Shown piece by piece: positions 1-5,415 of a DNA stretch of 6,878 nucleotides. Source of the stretch: Prevotellaceae bacterium (lineage in GTDB: Bacteria; Bacteroidota; Bacteroidia; Bacteroidales; Bacteroidaceae); the NCBI GenBank assembly GCA_031262265.1, contig JAISIB010000176.1, positions 1-6,878 on the forward strand. Direction: 5' to 3'. The translations under genes and the position numbers were made by a program. A model generated the notes under the pieces. It was given only the letters and a program-made list of their open reading frames with translations, did not search any database and had not been told where the DNA came from. Numbering within the stretch: the stretch's first letter is position 1; each line of letters begins with the position of its first letter.

Positions 1-956
1 ATCGGATTGTTACCGATTCCGAGGAAGCCCATCATTTCTACGTGAGCGGGCACCGAAGACGAGCCTGCGAACTGAGCGTCCGAGTGCATGCGTCCCATAG
101 TGTCGGTCATTCCGTAAGAAGCCGGGCCGGCGGCCATATTGTCGGGGTGCAACGTACGGCCTGTGCCGCCGCCGGAGGCTACCGAGAAATACGGTTTACC
201 TGCCGAGATACGTTCTTTTTTGTACGTGCCGGCTACCGGATGTTGGAAGCGGGTCGGATTAGTCGAGTTTCCTGTGATAGAAACGTCCACGCCTTCTTTC
301 CACATGATGGCTACGCCTTCGCGCACGTCGTCGGCTCCGTAGCATTTCACTTTGGCGCGTGCACCTTCCGAATAGGCTATTTCGCGTACGACTTTCAGTT
401 CGCCGGTGTGGTAGTTGAATTCCGTTTGTACATAGGTAAATCCGTTGATGCGCGAGATGATTTGTGCGGCGTCTTTACCCAGTCCGTTCAAGATGACGCG
501 TAGCGGTTGTTTGCGCACCTTATCTGCTTTGGCTGCGATCTTAATCGCTCCTTCTGCCGCAGCGAAAGATTCGTGTCCGGCAAGGAATGCGAAACATTGC
601 GTCTCTTCGCGCAGCAACATGGCGGCCAGATTTCCGTGTCCGATACCCACTTTACGATCATCGGCTACCGAGCCGGGGATACAAAAAGCTTGCAGACCGA
701 TACCGATGGCTTCGGCAGCTTCGGCCGCGTTTTTGCTATTTTTTTTCAGCGCGATGGCACAACCCACTACATACGCCCATTTTGCATTTTCGAAGCAGAT
801 GGGTTGCGTTTCTTCGCATGTTTTGTAAGGATCCAGTCCGTAGGATTCGCAGATCGCGTTCGCTTCTTCGATGTTCTTAATACCGTTGGCGTTCAGCGTA
901 GCCGTAATTTGGCTCATGCGACGATCTTGGCTTTCGAATTTGACTTCTCTAATCAT
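1..956 (-). CDS. GGGtGRT-family protein, C-terminus cut by window edge
   Basis: This frame gives 318 codons from an ATG at 956 to the window edge without a stop. The start is set by a strong AAGGAGG ribosome binding site 8 bases upstream. The protein contains the signature SGGGTGRTLHPDNMA, with GGGTGRT at residues 262-268 (nt 153-173), which identifies the Pfam-type 'GGGtGRT protein' family. From memory the family is about 330 residues long, so only roughly 15 residues should be missing. The N-terminal third is alanine-rich and cysteine-rich (Cys 36, 47, 54, 66, 92, 121; another at 205). I see no signal peptide or membrane segment, so it is probably cytoplasmic. It lies 18 bases downstream of the NifU-like gene and is almost certainly co-transcribed with it. 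The function is unknown to me. The neighbour and the cysteines make a role in metal or Fe-S handling a reasonable inference, but the sequence does not show it. The family call is confident; any function is not. Confidence 0.9.
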   Translation of the reverse strand, partial: MIREVKFESQDRRMSQITATLNANGIKNIEEANAICESYGLDPYKTCEETQPICFENAKWAYVVGCAIALKKNSKNAAEAAEAIGIGLQAFCIPGSVADDRKVGIGHGNLAAMLLREETQCFAFLAGHESFAAAEGAIKIAAKADKVRKQPLRVILNGLGKDAAQIISRINGFTYVQTEFNYHTGELKVVREIAYSEGARAKVKCYGADDVREGVAIMWKEGVDVSITGNSTNPTRFQHPVAGTYKKERISAGKPYFSVASGGGTGRTLHPDNMAAGPASYGMTDTMGRMHSDAQFAGSSSVPAHVEMMGFLGIGNNP

Positions 957-964
957 AGTTCTTT

Positions 965-971
965 CCTCCTT
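965..971 (-). promoter_or_regulatory. Strong Shine-Dalgarno for the GGGtGRT gene
   Basis: On the minus strand the bases read AAGGAGG, a perfect anti-16S match, ending 8 bases before the ATG at 956. It sits in the 18-base gap after the stop codon of the NifU-like gene. It decides the start of the downstream gene. It stands out because none of the other starts in this window shows a comparable site, and Bacteroidota generally make little use of Shine-Dalgarno pairing. Confidence 0.8.
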
Positions 972-974
972 CTA

Positions 975-1676
975 TTATTCTTGACGTGGATCGATATGTT
1001 TAACGGCTCCCTGCTCGGTCGTAAAACGTCCGTACGTACCGGTTACCTTCTTCAACGCTTCGTTAGCATCGGTTCCTTTTTTCACTTCATCCATGAATTT
1101 GCCCAGATGCACGAATTCGTAGCCGCAAATCTCATCGTTTTTGTCCAAAGCAACGGTCTTAATGTATCCTTCTGCCATTTCCATGTAGCGCACACCCTTT
1201 TGTAGCGTGCCGTAGAGCGTACCTACTTGACTGCGCAATCCTTTGCCGAGGTCTTCGAGACCGGCTCCGATCACCAATCCGCCTTCCGAGAAAGCCGACT
1301 GGGTGCGTCCGTACACGATTTGCAGGAACAGTTCACGCATGGCCGTATTGATAGCGTCGCATACCAAGTCGGTATTCAACGCTTCCAAGATGGTTTTGCC
1401 CGGAAGAATCTCGGCAGCCATCGCAGCGGAGTGAGTCATACCCGAACAACCGATCGTTTCTACCAATGCTTCTTGAATAATGCCTTCTTTGACGTTCAGC
1501 GACAATTTACAAGCTCCCTGTTGAGGCGCGCACCAGCCGACACCGTGCGTAAAGCCCGAAATATCGACAACTTCTTTTGCTTTCACCCATTTTCCTTCTT
1601 CGGGAATGGGAGCGGGACCGTGGTTGGGTCCTTTTTTCACAACACACATGTGTTCAACTTCGTGTGAGTAGATCAT
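975..1676 (-). CDS. NifU/IscU-like iron-sulfur cluster scaffold homologue
   Basis: A complete 233-residue protein. Residues about 49-110 resemble the NifU/IscU scaffold fold. The stretch around Cys77 (TIGCSGMTHSAAMAAEI) followed by a GKTILEAL helix matches the IscU/NifU pattern of a conserved cysteine followed by the GK-S/T-LDEA segment. An earlier cysteine pair (Cys49, Cys56) lies where the first scaffold cysteine is expected. Further cysteines are at 11, 106 and 184. The His-Cys motif that supplies the last ligand in IscU is not visible, and the NifU-type central [2Fe-2S] domain and C-terminal Nfu domain are absent. Instead there is a distinctive tail (residues about 165-233) with CGYEFVHLGKFMDEV and a TYGRF...HIDPRQE ending. 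It is cytoplasmic by sequence. The ATG at 1676 gives the longest frame and has no Shine-Dalgarno, and Met10 is a possible alternative start. It is first in a two-gene unit with the GGGtGRT gene. A scaffold or metal-carrier role follows from homology; the client protein is unknown. Confidence 0.85.
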   Translation of the reverse strand: MIYSHEVEHMCVVKKGPNHGPAPIPEEGKWVKAKEVVDISGFTHGVGWCAPQQGACKLSLNVKEGIIQEALVETIGCSGMTHSAAMAAEILPGKTILEALNTDLVCDAINTAMRELFLQIVYGRTQSAFSEGGLVIGAGLEDLGKGLRSQVGTLYGTLQKGVRYMEMAEGYIKTVALDKNDEICGYEFVHLGKFMDEVKKGTDANEALKKVTGTYGRFTTEQGAVKHIDPRQE

Positions 1677-1710
1677 AAAATACTTTCGTTTATAAATAAA
1701 TTAAGTGAGT

Positions 1711-1743
1711 ATTGTTTTTTCTTAGTAACATATTCTATTTTTG
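1711..1743 (+). promoter_or_regulatory. Possible plus-strand promoter for the arabinose operon
   Basis: TATTTTTG at 1736-1743 matches the Bacteroidota -7 consensus TAnnTTTG. ATTG at 1711-1714 lies 21 bases upstream, close to the position expected for the -33 TTTG-type element. Transcription would begin near 1750, inside the tandem repeats, which would fit repression by a protein bound there. It would leave a leader of about 115 bases before the epimerase start. The alternative is the element at 1834-1841, and the two cannot be separated without transcription-start data. Confidence 0.4.
1721..1732. repeat. Degenerate inverted copy of the operator core
   Basis: CTTAGTAACATA contains TTAGTAA (1722-1728), the reverse complement of the TTACTAA core at 1756-1762 and 1777-1783. 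Only about 12 of 18 positions match when the full repeat is aligned, so it could be an auxiliary weak site or chance in AT-rich DNA. Confidence 0.3.
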
Positions 1744-1745
1744 CG

Positions 1746-1784
1746 GTATCTTATTTTACTAACCTCGTATGTTATTTTACTAAC
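1746..1784. repeat. Tandem 18-bp direct repeats, candidate operator
   Basis: The sequence GTATCTTATTTTACTAAC (1746-1763) recurs as GTATGTTATTTTACTAAC (1767-1784). They match at 17 of 18 positions and are separated by only CTC, giving a 21-bp repeat period, about two helical turns. Two tandem copies in a divergent promoter region suggest binding of a transcription factor on one face of the DNA. The second copy ends in ACTAACTTAGT (1779-1789), a short inverted repeat. The regulator is not in the window. An arabinose-responsive regulator is the natural guess given the plus-strand operon, but control of the Fe-S-type pair cannot be excluded. Confidence 0.65.
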
Positions 1785-1803
1785 TTAGTTCAAAAATTGC
1801 ACG

Positions 1804-1811
1804 CAAAGGTA
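1804..1811 (-). promoter_or_regulatory. Candidate -7 element for the Fe-S-type gene pair
   Basis: On the minus strand this reads TACCTTTG, a full match to TAnnTTTG, followed by GC. No convincing -33 TTTG lies at the usual spacing upstream of it. Transcription from here would run through the tandem repeats and give a leader of about 120 bases before the ATG at 1676. If the element is real, the repeats lie in the transcribed leader of this gene pair, so one bound protein could affect both directions. Confidence 0.4.
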
Positions 1812-1833
1812 GCGTTTTTTTTGTACTTATGTC

Positions 1834-1841
1834 TATCTTTA
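1834..1841 (+). promoter_or_regulatory. Alternative plus-strand -7-like element
   Basis: TATCTTTA matches seven of the eight bases of TAnnTTTG counting the two free positions, missing the final G. It lies 25 bases before the ATG at 1867, giving a short leader. No well-placed -33 element is visible: the nearest TTTG, at 1820-1823, is only 10 bases away. If this is the real promoter, the tandem repeats would lie upstream of it, a position more typical of activation. Confidence 0.3.
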
Positions 1842-1866
1842 CACCGTGTTTAAACATATATGTATC

Positions 1867-3000
1867 ATGAAGAGCCTACTCATCTTTTTCGGAGCGGCTG
1901 CCTGCCTAATGGCTTCGTGTAGCACGAAACCCGCCCAGACCCTTTCAGGGCTTGACCCCGCTCGTTTCCAGACGGAGGTGGACGGTCGGCAGACCGCCCT
2001 ATATACACTTAAAAACAAAGCCGGTATGGAGGTGTGCGTTACTAACTTCGGCGCACGAATCGTGTCGGTAATGGTGCCGGATAAGTACGGTGCGATGCAA
2101 GACGTGGTGCTTGGTTTTGACAACATACAATCGTATGTCACCGAGTCGAGCGATTTCGGTGCTGCCGTCGGTCGTTATGCCAACCGCATCAATCAGGGGC
2201 GATTTACGCTGGGTGGGAAAACCTATCAGTTGCCTACCAACAATTTCGGACACTGCTTGCACGGCGGCCCGCAAGGTTGGCAGTACAAAGTTTATCGGGC
2301 GGAACAAGACAGCGATACCCAGTTGCGCATGATTATGGAGTCGCCCGATGGCGATATGGGCTTTCCCGGACGCGTACTTGCAACGGTGTATTACCGATTG
2401 ACGGAAGATAATTCCATAGATATTTGCTACGAGGCAACGACAAACGCAGAAACGATCATCAATCTAACCAATCATTCGTATTTCAACCTTTCCGGCGATG
2501 CCGATCAGCCGATTACGAGTGATAGTCTCTATATAAATGCCGACAGCTTCACGCCGGTGGATAGCACCTATATGACTACCGGAGAGATATTACCCGTTGC
2601 GGATACGCCGATGGATTTTACGTCTATTCGGCTCATCGGTACGCACATTGACGAGTTTGCTTACGAGCAGTTGAAGAACGGAAACGGGTACGATCACAAT
2701 TGGGTGCTCAACACACGAGGTAATCAGCGACAATTGGCGGCTAAGGTAGTGAGTCCGCAGAGCGGCATCGCATTGGAAGTCTATACCAACGAACCCGGCA
2801 TTCAGGTTTATACGGGCAATTTCCTTGACGGTACGCAGACCGGTAAGCGAGGTATTGTATATAAACAGCGCACCGGCATCTGTTTGGAAACGCAGCATTA
2901 TCCCGACAGCCCTAATAAACCGTCTTGGCCGTCGGTAATTCTGAAACCCGGCGAAGAATATTACAGCCGCTGCGTCTATAAATTTACGATAGAGAAATAA
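1867..3000 (+). CDS. galM: Lipoprotein aldose 1-epimerase (mutarotase)
   Basis: This 377-residue protein interconverts alpha and beta anomers of aldoses. The family signatures are all present: NRI near residue 106, LHGG with His132, NHSYFNL with the catalytic-acid His203, GYDHNW with Asp276, and CLETQHYPDSPN with the catalytic-base Glu341. The N-terminus (MKSLLIFFGAAACLMASC) is a lipoprotein signal peptide with a lipobox ending at Cys18, so the enzyme should be exported and lipid-anchored in the envelope. I chose the ATG at 1867 because the signal peptide starts there. An in-frame GTG at 1846 would only add seven residues before it. There is no Shine-Dalgarno, as is usual in this phylum. It is the first gene of the arabinose cluster, 22 bases before the symporter, so its physiological substrate is probably L-arabinose or a related pentose, though galactose and glucose activity is common in the family. 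No frameshift is seen. Confidence 0.93.
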   Translation: MKSLLIFFGAAACLMASCSTKPAQTLSGLDPARFQTEVDGRQTALYTLKNKAGMEVCVTNFGARIVSVMVPDKYGAMQDVVLGFDNIQSYVTESSDFGAAVGRYANRINQGRFTLGGKTYQLPTNNFGHCLHGGPQGWQYKVYRAEQDSDTQLRMIMESPDGDMGFPGRVLATVYYRLTEDNSIDICYEATTNAETIINLTNHSYFNLSGDADQPITSDSLYINADSFTPVDSTYMTTGEILPVADTPMDFTSIRLIGTHIDEFAYEQLKNGNGYDHNWVLNTRGNQRQLAAKVVSPQSGIALEVYTNEPGIQVYTGNFLDGTQTGKRGIVYKQRTGICLETQHYPDSPNKPSWPSVILKPGEEYYSRCVYKFTIEK

Positions 3001-3022
3001 TCTGTTCACATCATCATATAAT

Positions 3023-4705
3023 ATGCAAACATTAGACTGGATTGTTATTGCATTCTTTGCCCTCGGGCTGATCGCCATCGTGGTATGGGTGCTTATGAAG
3101 AAGCAAAAAGATTCGACGGACTATTTTCTGGGCGGTCGCGACGCTACGTGGTTGGCTATCGGAGCTTCTATTTTTGCTTCGAATATAGGCTCGGAACACT
3201 TAATCGGTCTGGCCGGTTCGGGAGCTTCGAGCGGAATGGCCATGGCGCATTGGGAAATTCAAGGATGGATTATTCTGCTGTTGGGATGGGTGTTTGTTCC
3301 GTTCTATTCTCGCAGTATGGTTTACACAATGCCCGAATTTCTGGAACGCCGCTATAACCCTCAGTCGCGTACCATACTTTCATTGATTTCGTTGATCAGT
3401 TACGTGTTGACAAAGGTAGCCGTGACGGTGTACGCCGGTGGTTTGGTCTTTCAACAAGTCTTCGGTATCGAAAAATTGTGGGGTATCGACTTTTTCTGGA
3501 TAGCGGCCGTCGGTTTGGTTCTTATTACGGCCGTTTACACCATCTTTGGCGGAATGAAATCCGTCCTGTATACTTCGGTACTCCAAACGCCGATTTTGCT
3601 GCTCGGCTCGGTAGTGATTCTGGTATTGGGGCTGAAAGAATTGGGCGGCTGGGACGAAATGATGCGTATCTGCGGGGCAGCTGTCGTCAATGACCACGGA
3701 GATACTATGACGCAACTCATTCGCAGCAATTCCGACCCTCAATATCCGTGGTTGGGAGCTTTAGTTGGTTCGGCCATCATAGGTTTTTGGTATTGGTGTA
3801 CCGACCAATTTATCGTGCAACGTGTCTTGTCCGGAAAGAATCAGCGGGAATCGCGGCGCGGTACGATCTTCGGTGCCTACTTGAAGCTGTTACCGGTATT
3901 TCTCTTCCTGATTCCCGGCATGATTGCCTATGGTTTGCACGTAAAAAGCGGCGGCGGATTCTTACCGCTGCTGGATAGCGGCATACAAAATTCCGATGCC
4001 GCATTCCCGACGTTGGTTGCCAAACTATTGCCCGCCGGTGTGAAAGGCGTCGTCGTTTGTGGCATTCTGGCCGCACTGATGAGTTCGCTCGCCTCCCTAT
4101 TTAATTCCTCGTCGATGCTTTTTACGATAGATTTCTATAAGAAGTTCCGTCCGCAAACTACGGAGAAAAAATTGGTAGTCATAGGACAAATGGCCACCGT
4201 CGTGATTGTTGTTCTCGGCATCTTGTGGATACCGATCATGCGCAGCGTAGGCGATGTGCTTTATCTCTATTTGCAAGACGTTCAGTCAGTATTAGCTCCG
4301 GGTATCGCGGCGGCATTTTTGTTGGGCGTCTGTTGGAAACGTACGTCGGCCAAAGGCGGTATGTGGGGACTCCTTAGCGGATTGATTATCGGACTGACGC
4401 GTTTGGGCGCGAAGGTTTATTACGGTACGACGCCCGAGGCGGCGCAAACGTGGTTCAAGGCCTTGTTCTACGATTACAATTGGTTGTTCTTCTGCGGTTG
4501 GATGTTTTTGTTCTGCGTGATAGTCGTCGTGCTTGTCAGCCTGTTCACGCCGGCGCCGAGCGCGGAGAAAATACAAGGATTGGTGTTTGGTACGTCCACA
4601 GCCGAGCAGCGTTTGGAAACGCGCAAGAGTTGGAACGCTTGGGACGTTACGCATACATTAATTATTATAGGTATTACGGTCGCTTTCTATATATACTTTT
4701 GGTAG
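3023..4705 (+). CDS. SGLT-type Na+/sugar symporter (SSS family), probably for arabinose
   Basis: A 560-residue polytopic membrane protein of the sodium:solute symporter family, close in length to Vibrio vSGLT (543). It is rich in hydrophobic segments from residue 6 to the last helix at about 543-560. SGLT hallmarks are clear: GASIFASNIGSEHLIGLAGSG (residues 48-67, approximately), WYWCTDQFIVQRVLSGKN (256-273) and ALMSSLASLFNSSS (351-364). By a constant 10-residue offset from vSGLT, Ala52, Ile55, Ala351, Ser354 and Ser355 correspond to the Na+ site. Asn54, Glu78 and Gln418 correspond to sugar contacts, with His59 where vSGLT has Gln and human SGLT1 has His. These alignments are from memory. The start at 3023 is the first ATG of the frame and precedes the first helix directly. 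It lies between the mutarotase and araD, so L-arabinose is the likely substrate. Glucose, galactose or xylose cannot be ruled out from sequence. Confidence 0.93.
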   Translation: MQTLDWIVIAFFALGLIAIVVWVLMKKQKDSTDYFLGGRDATWLAIGASIFASNIGSEHLIGLAGSGASSGMAMAHWEIQGWIILLLGWVFVPFYSRSMVYTMPEFLERRYNPQSRTILSLISLISYVLTKVAVTVYAGGLVFQQVFGIEKLWGIDFFWIAAVGLVLITAVYTIFGGMKSVLYTSVLQTPILLLGSVVILVLGLKELGGWDEMMRICGAAVVNDHGDTMTQLIRSNSDPQYPWLGALVGSAIIGFWYWCTDQFIVQRVLSGKNQRESRRGTIFGAYLKLLPVFLFLIPGMIAYGLHVKSGGGFLPLLDSGIQNSDAAFPTLVAKLLPAGVKGVVVCGILAALMSSLASLFNSSSMLFTIDFYKKFRPQTTEKKLVVIGQMATVVIVVLGILWIPIMRSVGDVLYLYLQDVQSVLAPGIAAAFLLGVCWKRTSAKGGMWGLLSGLIIGLTRLGAKVYYGTTPEAAQTWFKALFYDYNWLFFCGWMFLFCVIVVVLVSLFTPAPSAEKIQGLVFGTSTAEQRLETRKSWNAWDVTHTLIIIGITVAFYIYFW

Positions 4706-4707
4706 AT

Positions 4708-5391
4708 ATGTTAGAGTCGCTCAAAGAACAAGTATTCCAAGCAAATTTAGCTTTGGTGAAACACGGATTAGTCTTATTCACGTGGGGAAATGCATCGGCT
4801 ATTGATCGTGCTTCCGGCTTAGTCGTGATCAAACCGAGCGGTGTGCCGTACGATAAGATGGTAGCTGACGATATGGTGGTACTGGATTTGGCGGGTAACA
4901 TAGTCGAAGGTCGTTTGAAGCCCTCTTCGGATGCGCCTACACACTTGGCTTTGTATCGCGCTTTCACCGAGATAGGCGGCGTAGTTCATACGCACTCTAC
5001 CTATGCTACCGCGTGGGCGCAAGCCGGACGGGATCTGCCTAATTTAGGAACGACGCACGCAGACTATTTCTATGATGCTATTCCCTGTACGGACGATATG
5101 AGCGAGGCAGAGGTGCGGGAAAACTACGAATTGGAAACGGGAAACAGCATCGTGAAGCGTTTCGTCGGCTTAAATCCCGTTCATACGCCGGGCGTGTTGG
5201 TGAAAAATCACGCGCCGTTCGTGTGGGGAAGCAATGCGGACGAAGCTGTGCACAACGCCGTTGTGCTGGAAGAAATCGCCAAGATAGCGAGCATCACAAT
5301 ATCCGTCAATCCGCACGCAACCATGAATCCGCTACTTATAGAAAAGCACTTCAATCGTAAACACGGGAAAGATGCTTATTACGGGCAGTAA
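4708..5391 (+). CDS. araD: L-ribulose-5-phosphate 4-epimerase
   Basis: This 227-residue cytoplasmic enzyme converts L-ribulose-5-phosphate to D-xylulose-5-phosphate, feeding the pentose phosphate pathway. It belongs to the class II aldolase/epimerase fold and is close to E. coli AraD (231 residues) over its whole length. Visible active-site features are WGNAS (26-30), IKPSGV with Lys42, KPSSD with Asp75, HTH with zinc ligands His94 and His96, THADYF with the catalytic Asp119, KNHAPF with zinc ligand His168, and Tyr225 in the C-terminal AYYGQ. The start is the ATG at 4708, where homology with E. coli AraD begins (MLESLKEQVFQANLAL). The open frame continues upstream to 4450 only inside the symporter gene and has no homology there. 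The symporter stop lies two bases before this start and there is no Shine-Dalgarno, so translational coupling is likely. Confidence 0.96.
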   Translation: MLESLKEQVFQANLALVKHGLVLFTWGNASAIDRASGLVVIKPSGVPYDKMVADDMVVLDLAGNIVEGRLKPSSDAPTHLALYRAFTEIGGVVHTHSTYATAWAQAGRDLPNLGTTHADYFYDAIPCTDDMSEAEVRENYELETGNSIVKRFVGLNPVHTPGVLVKNHAPFVWGSNADEAVHNAVVLEEIAKIASITISVNPHATMNPLLIEKHFNRKHGKDAYYGQ

Positions 5392-5415
5392 CCAAACAAT
5401 TTAAACGATATAATC

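Larger units (their letters stand above)
1677..1866. other. Divergent AT-rich regulatory intergenic region
   Basis: This 190-base stretch separates the minus-strand Fe-S-type genes from the plus-strand arabinose cluster, so it must hold promoters for both. It contains a pair of tandem 18-bp repeats, a partial inverted copy of their core, three matches or near matches to TAnnTTTG, an uninterrupted run of eight T (1815-1822) and a palindrome ACATATATGT (1854-1863) just before the epimerase start. I see no coding potential and no RNA gene or riboswitch that I recognise. Confidence 0.75.

Noticed and set aside
42..1667. Long plus-strand open frames opposite the GGGtGRT and NifU-like genes (42-503, 507-1205, 1227-1667)
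   Set aside because: They mirror the codons of two well-supported minus-strand genes, have unusual compositions rich in Phe, His and Arg, and show no recognisable domain.
1746..1784. The tandem repeats as a CRISPR array or integration site
   Set aside because: There are only two copies with a 3-bp spacer, no cas genes and no integrase nearby; a regulatory site is far more likely.
1848..1863. Overlapping palindromes GTTTAAAC and ACATATATGT before the epimerase start
   Set aside because: Short, AT-rich and easily expected by chance; they are too weak to be called a terminator or a separate operator.
1846..1866. GTG start seven codons upstream for the epimerase
   Set aside because: The added residues (MFKHICI) precede a well-formed lipoprotein signal peptide that starts with MKS at the ATG at 1867, so the ATG is preferred.
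2039..2046. TTACTAAC, the operator core, inside the epimerase gene
   Set aside because: It is only eight bases, encodes Val-Thr-Asn in a conserved reading frame, and lacks the flanking repeat sequence.
4450..4707. An 86-residue N-terminal extension of the araD reading frame
   Set aside because: It lies entirely inside the symporter gene in another frame, has no resemblance to AraD, and homology begins exactly at the ATG at 4708.
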